64,000 bases of DNA from Siderastrea siderea (GCA_964030785.1 OZ034972.1:16339183-16403182), one strand, 5' to 3'; counted from the stretch's first letter, positions 45,726-62,716 are shown. Program-made: numbers and translations. Notes: generated from the sequence alone by a model not told the origin.

Positions 45726-46221
45726 CAGACCTGCCAACTCTCACGGTTTCACCGTGAGACTCACGGTTTCGGGTATCAACTCACGGTCTCACGATTTGGC
45801 CTCCAAATCTCACGGTGAATCAGAAAATCTTGAAATTGCCAAACAATTCAGGTAGTATGAAACAATATTGAAAAACCGTGTTGAAAATGGCCAAATTTGT
45901 CACATCTAATGTTTGAGGGAAAGCTGGGTACAATTCCGACCTCATTCCCGTGAAACCATAGGTCAATATAGGTGTGCTTAGGTCTCTGGGGAAGCTAGAG
46001 CTGTGAATAGTTAACTCAAACTGGCGCCTCACGTCGACAGCGAAACAGAAACTGACTTCAAAAAATGCGGCAAAAGAATACAATAGGTAGCACAAATAAG
46101 GTATTATTTTCATTTTACACATATTTTGGAAATCTCCAGGTTTGAGGTCCCAATCTCCAGGTCTTTCTGGGCTTTTTTGCAAGGTCTCCAGATTTGCACG
46201 TTTTGGAGGTTGGCAGGTCTG
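45726..46221. mobile_element. MITE with CAGACCTGCCAA ends
   Basis: CAGACCTGCCAAC starts the element and GTTGGCAGGTCTG ends it. ATACTG is duplicated outside (45720-45725 and 46222-46227). Near the left end CTCACGGT repeats several times, and near the right end TCTCCAG(A/G)T repeats. Confidence 0.8.
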
Positions 46222-47566
46222 ATACTGTCAATGTTTCTTTTTACATCTCATTCTGTAACGAACTGATAGCATGAGATGAGACAGTTATGGCTGTACTCGG
46301 TTTGCATGTTTTCCTCCAGCGTGGTCTAAATAAATTGCAACGGGAAATGTGCCATAAAACATCGATGGAAATAAATTCAATCAAAACCGCTATAACCTAA
46401 TGCATAGAAACAATACCTACGCACAAAATACGACTTGTATTATCAATAATCCAGTTATGTGTTAACAAGATCATTTCACAGTTCAGTACTTTGAACCCGA
46501 TCCCAGTTATTAACCCAGCTTCAGAAAATTCTATCTGATTCTATACAGTCGATCAGCGCAGACTGGATTGATCGAAGCGCTACTGTTCTACTTTGCGACT
46601 AAAAAACTCCGAGAGTAAACTTTTGTCTTTATAAGAAGCAAAATGCACGAAAACATGATAAAAGTGTAAAATACGATCAATTCGTCAATTACCTAAACGA
46701 AGGGACAAGACCGAATCCGCCGTCTTTGGCCGCCATAATTTTTTTCCCTTCAGCGTCATTCTCGTCCCCAGAGCTACGCGGCTTATTTTAAATTACGTCT
46801 CTTGTAGCTCTGGTAACGGCCAAAAATTTATTTATTTTGATTGGCCGATTCAAACTGTATGCGCAATAACGTTAAAATTTTTTGGCTTGTACGCATAGCG
46901 TTTTATTTCCGATTGAATTAATAAGGGCACTAATTAATATATTGACTTGATCAATTTCCACGGAAAGAATGCGGTTTAGGGCAGATTAAGCGACCAAATT
47001 TTGAATTCAAAGTGTTGAGATTGTCGCTAAATACCAGCGATTCTTTCCTCGCTACAGCATTTTCAACAAAACTACAGCTTGTCCATAAATAAACTTACAT
47101 GTAACTGTCTCATCAACTTTCGCAATGACCTCTTGATGTCGATGTTTAAAAACTTGGGCGCCAAATGCTTCTGGAAATTTTCGATGGGGTAAAACGTAAT
47201 ACAGTATAGCTTTAGTGGCGAAACAATAAGTATACAGTTGACATTCTCACACAACAGAAGCCAGACGAATGTAATAAAATAACTGTAGAATTCAGTATAA
47301 CGCAAATGCAATAATATTATACCTTTAATCAGGCAAGATACAAATCCAAAACCCGTGAGCAGAACGTAGGGAAAATCGTTCTTCTGAACAACTACGGCAC
47401 GAAAGGCAGCTTCTTAAGTTTATTCCTTTTAAAGCTCCAGGGTTTCCGCTAATTGCAGGAGATTTTGAGGGTGTCGAACAGCCTTTAGTCGATCCAGAAA
47501 ACACCACGACTCGATCGATAGGAATTCAAAATTTCCCAGTTGTTGTCAGAATTGTCATGCCCAGAG

Positions 47567-47682
47567 CATTCTCATTCCCAAAGCCCGCGTCCCCCTAGAC
47601 CAGCGGTCGGGAAACGCGAAGCCCCACCTTCGCGTTTCCCGACCGCTGGTCTAGGGGGACGCGGGCTCTGGGAACGAGAATG
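47567..47682. repeat. Near-perfect 55-bp-arm hairpin (MITE)
   Basis: Arms 47567-47621 and 47628-47682 differ at about two positions and enclose a 6-base loop. The end motif CATTCTCGTTCCCAGAG recurs partly at about 46765 and in inverted-orientation elements at about 52033-52093, so this is one member of a local repeat family. Confidence 0.88.
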
Positions 47683-47933
47683 TGCCCAGAGCTCTAACCA
47701 GAGCTCCATGAACGAGAATAGAGCAGGCGCAATAGCACCTTAACGAATTAGACATGCGCTACCGGATGGCGTGAAATTCACGACATCGGGTAATGGGACA
47801 GGTCTCAAAAACCGCTGAGCATGCGCGAGATGTTCCCGCCATCAATGTTACAAAATGGCGGACGACAAATAAGGTTTTGCCACGTAGTTTCGCGTCCCGC
47901 CAGTCTGCTCGCGGAGAACTTCTCGTTAAAAAC

Positions 47934-47975
47934 ATGGGCTCAGTGAAACGAACAACTCTTCTTGTTTGTCTAGGA
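47934..47975 (+). CDS. Possible first coding exon of a low-molecular-weight protein tyrosine phosphatase
   Basis: ATG opens MGSVKRTTLLVCLG, followed directly by GTAAGT in phase 0. LMW-PTPs (human ACP1) start with a short tail, a hydrophobic strand and VCLG, and, from memory, have an intron exactly before NICRSP, the rest of the catalytic P-loop. A CpG-rich 5' region with an ATGGCGGAC-type motif precedes it. I could not find the next exon in the window, so this may be an isolated duplicated exon, or exon 2 may be diverged or beyond inserted repeats. Confidence 0.4.
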
Positions 47976-50900
47976 GTAAGTTCAGAGAAATCGGTAGTCA
48001 TTATCCACATGATAATGCCATTTATCTTGCTCCTTTTGGTGAAAATGTTTGCAACTACTCGAAAGAGAGGTGGGCTTAGTTTTTCGTGTTTATTAAGGTC
48101 AGCAGTCGCTGGATAAGCTTGAGATTTGGACTACGTTCTCGTCGTTTCTTCCACGAAGAAATATCAAAAATGACTTTTTTTTCGTTCAAATGGTCTTGAG
48201 AAAATGCTGTACGAAGGTTTATTATCATTATCGAGCAAAGGAAGCCACCCTTTATGACGCTGTAAGAGCTGGCTAGTATAAGATAGGACTCTGAAGAGAA
48301 ACGTGTGAGTACCTTGATTCGTCCCTTTACTCGTTTTCTCGACAGGAAATTAAGCTTACCTTAAGAATCTTACGAGATCTTTTGCAAAATTGTAATTTCC
48401 AGTAATTTACTTCATATACGACTGTTGTATTAAAGCAGTAATACTGTGTCTCTTCGTAAATGCTAATGAACAGTTTGGTTGTTTTTATAATTTGAGTTTA
48501 TTGTACTGTCTTGTAATCGTTCTCGTAGCGCTGTGGCCGACACCGACAAGGCCCGCGAAAATTCCCCGACAGCGGCTTGAAAACATTTACGTGACTTGAA
48601 ACAAAACGGGGAAAAACCCATCTCAAGTTAACACCAAGTTTCACTTTGTGTGTTCATCACAAAAATGTTATGCGCCAAAGAACAACGGCTGCTCCAAAGC
48701 CGGAAAAAACAAGAATGTTTTCCACAATACATGTGCTGAAAAACAAACAGCACCACAGGATCAGCAAATTAACCAGCTTCTATTTCAATGGTCACACCTA
48801 TCTCGAGATTGTAACTCTGGGAGTGAAAGGGCTGAAGAATAGCGAAGTGAACTTAAATTCTAACCCGTTAATGTATTCCCTTCGAGAGCACCTCGCATAG
48901 GAAATAAACGACCTCCACATATTGAAGTTAATTGGCATTTTTGGTGAAAGAGCTTGAAATCGGGGGAACAAAATAGTATCTTTCAAACACAAAGTACACC
49001 CCCCTTAGCAACAAAATTGTCATTGCAGCATAACTTCATTTAAAACATACTCAAAATGTAAAATTATAATAGCAAAGCAAAGTGCATTTCCTTGCCAATA
49101 CAAGTGTACTCATTGTTCCTGCAGCCACCTTCTTTAGCTTGTGACATAGAGGTGGATCTTGAAGAACTCCTATTAGTTAAAAATTAATGGAAACACACAT
49201 TTAGGAATGTATCAGACGAACCCTTCATTTATATTCCAACAGCAGACAGGTGCAATCCTTTGTTTTTTTAGAGAACTAGGCTGACAGTTGTCAGATGAAT
49301 CAAAATTCAGCAACTTTAGGCTAATCCTCAAGAGTAATTAATGAAAGAACTTCACTATTGCAAAAGGAAATTGTTGAGCAGTATATTAACCAAATAATCT
49401 AAAATAATGATATCACACAGAATTTAAATTTGAATTTAAAAAAATGGTTTAGAAACACAAAACACTGAGGTAAGTTGCTTCAGAATTAAGTTCATTAATT
49501 AGGAGCACATGCTGCATCAATCAATGTTCAATGCTTCAAATGAGTAGTGTCTGAAAAGTGAAGATAGAGCAAAGACTTATAAAAATGGTTATAATCATCA
49601 TTCATGCCCCTTTCACACAACTGCTTCTGACTCCCTTCCAAAGAAAAGTTGGCTACAAAATTAATGTAGGATGGCTTGCAAGATAGAAAAAAGGCACAAA
49701 GATGTTGGGCTTTATTTCTCAAATCTTTATATACATATTTTCACGCCACCTTTCATCAGGAGCATTATAAAGGCGTCTATCTCAAGACAGACCTCAAAAC
49801 ATCAGTACACTCCACTGGACTGTTTCAGTATCAATGAAGAAGGTTATACAGCCAAAGAGTGTAGGGCAAACAGACATATGAAAGATCAATTAGAATAAAT
49901 ATTTGAATTGAACACTAGTGACTTTTATGGCTGCCACTCTCTGCTTTCTACCAAGAACTTAACAGGCTGGATAAGAACATATCACTGAAGTCAAAAGCTG
50001 TGATAACCTGGAGAAAAAAATGTAAAACATAAATTTTACTTCATGTACAATTGATTAAAAAACTTCTTGGCAAGAAATGTATCATGATGCTGGCACTCAG
50101 TAAATTTAAACATTAAAAAACATTCTGCAAATAGATTAAATCTATTTTGCCCACATGACCTGGTTTGATCACACAGGTCTTGAAAGTACAATGTAAAGGT
50201 AAAACCCTGTCTTACCAACCACTTTTTTACCTGCAAATATTTTATGACACTTCTTTTTCAGGGCCGTAGCTAGCCGGGGGGGCAAGGGGGGCAGCTGTCC
50301 CCCCCCCACCTGGACCAGTTGAGCCAGACAGATCAAGTCTGTGGACTGAGGATTTTCATTGTTCAAAGGATTTGTTTTCTTTAGACTCAGTTATTTTGAT
50401 TGTAGTGACTTGCACTTGTTTGCCATTTTCATGGCCAGGAAATCGGAAATAATGTTGTAAGCACTGAAAACACCTGCCTTTTCACTCTTATTCGAGGTCG
50501 ATTTTTCGGAGACATATCTCATGACAAGTGCTGAAAATAGCGTTTCGGAGCCTCCAAATTTGAAAATTTTCTGGGGGAGGATACCCCAGACCCCTCCACC
50601 AAGGCTCGTGCCCCCGTTTACAAAAGACCTGGCTACGGCCCTGTTTTTAAGCCCAGAAATTAACTCATCCAGTTATTCTCTGACTGAAATACTTGCTGAA
50701 TGCAACAACCATTTTTTAATTAATCATTTAACATCAGGCCCATTGATCAGAGATCATATTAGTGGAATTCCCCTGTAAACATCAATCAACACTCTGATCC
50801 AGCTATTTGCAAAAGGCTTTTTGCCCAAAAACTAATACAGTTGTTTCCTATTACTAGAATACGTCCTAAATGCAAAAACCAGTTGAAGCATAAATATTTT

Positions 50901-51589
50901 ATCCACCATTAGCAATCATACTAGGGTTTTACTTTGAAAATTGTGGAGCTGTATACTGGTTCAAGTATACAAATAAATTTATTGCAAAACAAGTAAAATG
51001 CTGACAAAGAGATGGAATGGATCTTCATGGGAACAAGGTATATGGGAAAAGCTAACAATACACAAATCAATGAGCAGAAGCAAAGCTTAATAAAAATTGT
51101 CATCATGTATTGATCAACAAGTGTGTTGATTAAATTTGTTAACCAATTAATAAAGCAAATAAACATGTTCGGTGTTGCTGATCTAAAAAGAGTTGAGTAA
51201 TTGCAATTAACAAAATTCAAAATGATTATTTGATTTGCTTTCTTCAGAATTCAACACACGACATAAGGCAGCATTTGTCAGTTAACAAAATTATGCATCA
51301 CAGTGTTGACTTAAAGTATCACAAATTCCAAGCACAAAAGGCTTTTAACTGATGTCAAAAAAGGGCACTTTTGAAGACGGTTTATAGCATTATTTGAGCA
51401 TCAGGTAACACTCTCTTCTTGTCATTAAAGCAATTGTCAGTTTTTAAAAGAGCAGCACTCCACGTCAACATGCTCGTACATTAAATGTGCAAAAACTTGA
51501 TCAGCAAAGGAAAACATAACAACCACCGAGTGAATTCAGTATGTTTTACGATGATCAGTTATGAAATAGTACATCAATAGATTACTGAC
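47976..51589. other. Between the two candidate first exons; mostly unassigned
   Basis: Holds the MITE at 50259-50642 and AT-rich sequence. Two plus-strand stretches look protein-like but are unassigned: 48640-48840 (cysteine-containing, QKCYAPKNNGCSKAGKN) and 49125-49187 (acceptor CTGCAG, then PPSLACDIEVDLEELLLVKN and a stop). Confidence 0.4.
50259..50642. mobile_element. MITE with CAGGGCCGTAGC ends
   Basis: CAGGGCCGTAGC on the left and GCTACGGCCCTG on the right form the ends. TTTTT flanks both. GC-rich poly-G/poly-C runs lie inside. No transposase. Confidence 0.75.
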
Positions 51590-51812
51590 CTGCAACCATG
51601 AGATCACCCCCTTCTGCATGCCTTGTCCACGACAAAGTATTGACGGAAGATAAAATTTTAATGAAACAACGAGATCAATCCTTAACGCCGTCAGAAGATG
51701 CAGTTTGATCCAAAATTGGACTGGCGATAAGTATATTCAGTTTCTGAAGTGTACGGCGGCCAAAATGGCTTCTTTGAAACCCACTGAAGTCAATGTTCGA
51801 TTCAAACATCAT
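51590..51812 (-). pseudogene. Minus-strand WD-repeat-like first exon with in-frame TGA
   Basis: From ATG at 51812 the minus strand reads MMFESNIDFSGFQRSHFGRR, then TLQKLN, down to SSDGVKD, a TGA, and in the same frame FIKILSSVNTLSWTRHAEGG, then DLMVAG, ending at a GTCAGT donor. VNTLSW...GGDLMVAG looks like the opening strands of a WD repeat, and FGRR.LQKLN before it recalls DCAF6-type N termini. The TGA would stop translation after 45 codons. No later exon was found to the left. It could be a broken gene, a sequence error, or chance. Confidence 0.3.
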
Positions 51813-52032
51813 TTCCAGTTTAAAAAACTGTCTAACGTAACTTCGATCATCCGTTCAAAGTGAAATAATATTGCAGTTCCCGTGCATAAACAACAACAGC
51901 GCGTCCGCCATATTGAATTTTTCAAGCGTGAAAAAGCAAGACGCATGCTCAGTAACAATTCCGTGACGCTTTTGACGTAATATCTTTAAACCAATCAGCG
52001 GTTTTTGAGACCTGTCGGGTAATGGCTGATAC

Positions 52033-52093
52033 CAGAGCCCTACGATCCCACCGCTGGCCGAACAGATCGTAGGCTCTGGGAACGAGAATGAGT
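52033..52093. repeat. Small palindrome with CTCTGGGAACGAGAATG end
   Basis: CAGAGCCCTACGATC and GATCGTAGGCTCTG form arms. The outer right end matches the end motif of the 47.6-kb hairpin. Confidence 0.65.
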
Positions 52094-52205
52094 TCCGTTG
52101 GAACATGCAACATCTGCGCACGCGTAGGAGGTATATCTGCTGACTAGAACCTCATAGATTGCGAACACATGCGTACTGCGTCCGCACAAAAACAACTGCG
52201 ACTTA

Positions 52206-53107
52206 TGCATCAGTCAATTCCAGCTGCGCCCATCCCCCCCCCCGGGCAACTGCGGGGCATTTGCGTGCCTTGTCAGTCCCGGGGGTGGGGCATTAGCAAA
52301 TTTGGCACGGCCCGGGGGTCGGGCATTTGCCTACCCCCGGGCTTTTGACATGCACATGTGGTTTCCGACTCGAAATCCAAACATGGAGGATTTTATCGCA
52401 AAGGACCAGCAGTTCGTCGCAGATTGGATCGTCTGCCAAGGACTGGACAAACTTGTGGAGGTTTTCTCGATTTTATGCATTTCTTCATTGCTCATCAAGG
52501 CACAACTATCACTTAATATAGCGAGATCGGGAACGATCAACGTGAATCGACGTACGCATTCTTTTTAAGGATTTAAATAAAATTTAGTCGCGATGATTCT
52601 TAAATTCTAAACATGTGTATAGGGATTGTCGTTTTAGACTTTTGCAATATTATTAAAATATTCACAACAGATGACGTTACAACAGACTTTTATAATGTCA
52701 AGAGTTTTGTTTACTAGCGAACTGTTTAAAACAAAACATTAAAGTAACAATCAACTATCATGTAGTATTGTTGTCTGTGAAGTATTAAAATATCATCAAT
52801 TGGCATTTATACTAACTTTATTAACATTGGATAGTGCAGTTACAGGCCTCCAGATGAAAAATCACACATAAAAATGCTGAAAGTGGTATTATTGTGAAAT
52901 GAATGAAAACTGCTGCAGTGTTGATCGGGGGACGTACGATCCCGGGGGCGGGGCATTTGCCCTCTTCCTTCGTCCACACCGCGGGGCATTTGGCAGCTTA
53001 AGTGTCCCCACCCCCGGGAATTTGCCATCCGAGAGAAAAAAAATGCTAATGCCCGGGGGTTAGCCCGGGGGGGGGGGGCATGGGCACAGCTGGAATTGAC
53101 TGATGCA
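52206..53107. mobile_element. Transposon-like element with TTA duplication and gene-like fragment
   Basis: TGCATCAGTCAATTCCAGC on the left is matched inverted at the right end, and TTA lies outside both ends (52203-52205 and 53108-53110). CCCGGGGG-rich subterminal sequence includes repeated GGGGCATTTG. A plus-strand frame (52302-52568) contains MEDFIAKDQQFVADWI, then LDKLVEVFSILCISSLLIKA, which looks like genuine protein, perhaps a piece of the family's own gene. Confidence 0.75.
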
Positions 53108-53110
53108 TTA

Positions 53111-56100
53111 GCTATCCGAACGGATCCGCTCGTTTTGTTTGGATCAGCTGAATTAACTTCGGCCGTTTAACTCAACAGACGAACTTGATAATTTGAGCAG
53201 GACAAAACTGCAGTTAGGTTCGGCTCAATTAAAGTACGACATTTGCCCTGGGCCTTAGCCAGAAAGCTTGCGTTTTCAGACGGAACAGCTGTATTTTCGA
53301 AGCATTATTATGGCTTCCTTTAGCAAAGCTAAAGGCAATTCGTGATACAAACCAACGCCCAAACCAGATAAAGCCACTTACCTTTTTCAACATTCTCTGA
53401 GTAGCTTTTGAAGCTGTTCGAAGCATCTAAAAGCTGCAGTTCTTCCTTGCCCTGCAAAACGACTGCAAACTGCAAAACAACACGCGCCGACACGCGCCCG
53501 TTTCTTTTACCCTGGGGATCCCAGGGCTTCGGGCTTTACGATATATCGCATCTGTGTGCCGGGGTCGGGGCCTGGGGTCGAGAATGGGAATGTGAAGATG
53601 GGATCTGTTACAACATTGTAGACAAAAATAAAATTGAGGATTGTAAAATAATAGTATCGTACCCAGAATTTTACAATAACTATTTCTTTAGCTCCAGGGA
53701 AAATGTGAATTTTCCCGCGTTCAACGACGGGAAATAGGGCGTCCTCGTGAGACCGTCGGTATTTTTCGGCTTCAACGAGTTCCTTGATCGGCTTTCATCG
53801 TATGTTGACGTCACTATAGCAACAATGAAGACCCTGAAGTCCGCCATTTTGAAGTAATATACACAAATGCCTCGAAAAATGATACATTTTTGTCTAATTG
53901 GTCGTTCTTCACCCTGAGAAAACACGTCCCAAGGAGCACGTCCTCCTAAAAGAGAAGTAGAAGGTACGTAGAAGGGTAAAAGTGATGTTATGATCCTAAA
54001 CAAGCAGGGTACCTTAACGTGTCAGCTAAATAAAGCTTTTTTGCTTCGTAGTTACCTAGGGTGTTATGTAGAAAACATGTACACTGGTTAAGCTACCAGG
54101 CGTGTAGATGTTGACACTATTTTCCTTGAAAATATGAATGCAGTATGACGAGGAACAAGTTTCTGGTATTTCTTTAGGTTCCCAACCGATCGCTGTCCTA
54201 CTTAAAATCCAGTGCTAGCTTAATAAAGTTTGAGACGTTTGCCCCTTTCTTCATTCCGATAGAAAGAAAGAACACGTGTTTTAATATTTAGGTTGTTTAT
54301 AAGGATAAGTTTTGACCATTCATTAAGCTTGAGAGACAACGGTTTAGTAATTTAGACAAGGATTGGCTTTATCCTGGTCCCCAGACCAAGGCTTAAGCTT
54401 AAGCTTATATTATTTTGTCCTCTGACCTCTGCATCAAGGAAGGTAAATGTAGTAAGGTACTGTGATGTCGTGTTGATCATGATCCTTTGACTGCTTACTG
54501 CTCCTCTTCTTCAAGGGTTGGGGTGGATTTCCATTCTTATTGGTTTTACTAAGAACTGATCCCTTGTTGGTCCAATTGGGTGGCAAAAATGGGTTTTGTG
54601 TGGTGCTACAATGTAGGCATTGATTAACCTAACTTATGCAGTTGAGGATTGTGAATAATGGATGCTTCCAATCAAAACAGAAAAACTATGCATCTTTTTT
54701 GGCTCTATTTTGGAAAGAAATACACTAAGATGTTCTGACAAGGTTCAGACCTATGCTTAATTTTTGGATATACAACCTTCATACAACTAGACCCTGGTTT
54801 TCATGGTTGGTACATGTTGTTATTACTGTGAGACACTGCTGTTATTTGATAGAAGCTTTGGTCACAGCTTTATAAAGCGTCGTACATACAGTATCATGAT
54901 TTATTAATTTGACATGTATAACTCAGTTCTGAAAAAATGACTTCAACACAAACTACATAACCTTGTAGCCCTTTGCTGTGGACGTCTTGTCACTGTCAAA
55001 TTCTTGACAATGTTTATGATGTGGTCTTTTGAAGACCTTTTTAGTAAAAATTGTAACTTTCTTAAAGTAAGTTTTACAGTTTAAGATCATTTTTGTGTTC
55101 CTTTGTTAATGTTTGTGATTACTTTTTGGTCAATTTTGGCACTATTCAGAGGTTCTGGAAAATGAAGAATTCCATTATGGGGGATCCAAATGACAAGTGC
55201 GATGCAATTTTTGTGTCATACATGTATGTCGTCACTAGCTCATGTTGCAGACCTCAAAGAAAGAGTTTTGGACGTACTATCTGCCTTCTAATTTTCTTTA
55301 GCTTTAATATTCTACAAGTTAAGGACGGGGCAAAATCCCCCCCCTCTCCCCCAGTCCCAGAAGACCAAAAAAAGCCTGGTCTGAATTAGGTTAATATATT
55401 TGTATTAAGGAAGTTTGTGCTAAATGTTTTTGCACATCCTTACTGTGCACGCAATTCACTTCGTGATGTCGTGCCACGTCATGCATTGAGCACACACACT
55501 GTTGAAGAAATGTGGAGATATATAGCGCTAGTGGGCACTTTAATATCTATGCACGGGTTTAACTGACCCCATACATGTATTTGGTGACCCCATATTTTCT
55601 TTTGATAAATCACATTCTTTGTCGATTATCTACGTTTGTGAAAAATTAATGGCAATCTGTGTTGTGGAAGTTTGATTTTTTTTTACTTTTCTGCCCTCGC
55701 ATCATCGAATTCTGCTATTATTGTAGCTGCACAGTGTTTGCAAAAGTCCATCTTAGAGGTTGAGTTTAACTAAAAGGATGATACCAGTTCAAATTATTTA
55801 CTTGACAGACCCACTTAAATAAAATTTGACTAAGAAAGTGGCTCTACAGGGAATCATTTTAAATATTTTTTCAACCAACAAGTACTGAGGCCATGTCGAA
55901 GTTACGAGGACCGAAGTGGCAAAATTGGGGTAGTTTTCCACGTGATTTAATTCAAAAACGAATTCGGCGACCCACCAATTTTTTTGCCTTTTCTGACATA
56001 GATACTGTAACTCATTATCTGACTGTAGCCAAGTATGAAAAAAATCTGTGTTGTAGAAGTGTTTTGTGCTAACGCCCTTAAGTGCATGCTTTGACTTTAA

Positions 56101-56181
56101 ACTGAACAAGAAAACTGCATATGGAGCGTGATAAGAGTATTTTTGTCCTCTTCTCACCTTTTGTTTTGTTTGTTGTTTTAG
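53111..56181. other. Region upstream of the dynein gene
   Basis: A moderately CpG-rich stretch at 53.3-53.6 kb might hold a promoter, but no exon or core promoter motif can be defended. 54.0-56.1 kb is AT-rich with no element recognised apart from a C-rich run at about 55338. Confidence 0.4.
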
Positions 56182-60933
<4,752 letters not shown>

Positions 60934-61288
60934 GTAAAAATTATTCAACCCTGCTCATTACTGACCAGTCAAATTTGAGGTTGGTGACCAAACATTTTCC
61001 TCTAAACAATCAATCAGTAATTTAGTAAATCAATACATGTAGTTCAGGCGTGTGATAACCACACACCTGTTCTCAGTGATTTGAAGCAATCATAATTTAG
61101 GAGAATCTACAAAATTAAACTACGTAGTTCTATACATGAACTGGTTATATTTACATTGTTGATTATTCTAACGATTATTCTAACAGCTCATGTGTCATGG
61201 TAACTGTTTTGGGTGTAGAGACATTCATGTGAATACGTGCAGGAAATAATTTGATGATGTAGGTGTAAAATGCAAGCTGATGTGCATA

Positions 61289-62716
61289 TGGGTGATTCCA
61301 GAAAATATCCATACCCTACCACGGGCGGCATCTTCATCTAGACCCCCCCTTGCCTTAGGAAATTCCAAAATGCTCAACCCCCCCTTGCCCTCGGAATTCC
61401 AAACCGTTCTCCCCCCCCCCCCATGCCTTCGGAATTCTGTATTCATTCAAACCCCCCTTAGGAATTGCCACTTTTTTCTTCCAACTGATTTGAAAAGCCC
61501 TCTCTATATTCCAAACACCTTTATTATACGGAAATTAATCCTTTCGCTCCCTCCGAAAGAAAAAACTTACATTCAGCACAGCAAACAATCAACATTGCGT
61601 GATGACAAACAGTGGCCGACTGAGTGATATTTTACATTGTAACCTTCCACGGCAAAACGTACACTACCGATAATCTGTTAAACATTAGAAAACTCAAACA
61701 GCGTTGAAGTCATTCCAATGCTTGGTCCAATGTTTAAACATGTGTCTATAATTTTTGGTGTCGAGGGTTGCCGTGAATAATTTGCGTGCTGAATGCGACG
61801 TAAAATTTTAACAACAAAGCTAAAATTTTCAGAATTGAAATTGGAAATTCATAATTGCGTTTGCCAGACTCAAACCTGCCGTCAAAAGCGAAACTTTTGA
61901 ATGCAGCCTATTCTAAAAATCGAAGGTTATGATGCTAGGAAAAGAATTAGAGTAAAATAGCAAGCTTTTTTCCTGCAATTATTTTTAGTTCACAGTGAAC
62001 GCAATTTGCATACTGTACTGCGGCCTCAAATAAATTGCGTGAGAACAAATCAAACTTTTTCCCTGCACTTTATCCTTCAATTAAAATTAAAATAGTAAAT
62101 GAAACACACATTGAAATTCAAAGTCAGTGACAACTTTAAAAGAATTTGTACAAAATAGTGAATGTAGTCTGATCAAAAGTGCATCAAATTTGCATAACGC
62201 GTGAAATCTGACCTTTTCAATGAACGTCGCATGGTATGTAATGCAACAATTTCACGTGTGTCTCGATGATCTCTGCTTTAAAATAGGGGCTGAAAACCCT
62301 TTGCTGGGATCTACAGTATTGTATATGAGCAAAACAATCGAAGAAAATTCTACAATCACTTTTGTGATCGATCTACTGGCAAGTGAACAGCTTCCAGCCG
62401 TCGTGTTAGCACAAACATTTTATTCAGACCATGACCATTGAAATGTGGCTCCGGCATGTTGATTGAGTTAAACGTGTCTCGTGTTTACGAGTGAATCATC
62501 GTCCTTACATAAGTCATTTTTGAAGAGTTTTCTTGAAGAGACTTAACTACACCAAACTGGAAGCTACTCTCCTGAAAATCCCCCCATGCCTTCGGAATTC
62601 CAGTCCAATGAACCCCCCCATGTCCTCGGAATTCCAGTTAACTTAACCCCCCTCCCCTTCGGAATTCCGAGATGCCGCCTGTGGTATGGGTATGGATATG
62701 TTCTGGAACCACCCTA
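61289..62716. mobile_element. Element with long inverted ends and GGAATTCC subterminal repeats
   Basis: GATTCCAGAAAATATCC...ACCACGGGCGGCATC on the left is repeated inverted at 62672-62716. Just inside both ends CCTTCGGAATTCC with poly-C occurs two to four times, as CCCCCCATGCCTTCGG-type units. No transposase is visible; non-autonomous. Confidence 0.75.

Larger units (their letters stand above)
36851..47933. other. Intergenic region rich in repeats
   Basis: No exon recognised. It contains an inverted repeat (38417-38536), a Penelope-type terminal remnant (about 39060-39120, CGAGCTTTCGGCTGTCTG), a TTCGATT-rich repeat (39536-39716), poly-G runs (about 38664, 41104, 44411), a TA-flanked MITE (43635-44194), a MITE with ATACTG flanks (45726-46221) and a long hairpin (47567-47682). 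Confidence 0.6.

Noticed and set aside
48646..48900. 84-codon frame and a Cys-containing alternative frame
   Set aside because: Two frames compete, no family is recognised and no clear splice sites exist; kept only as a remark in the intergenic entry.
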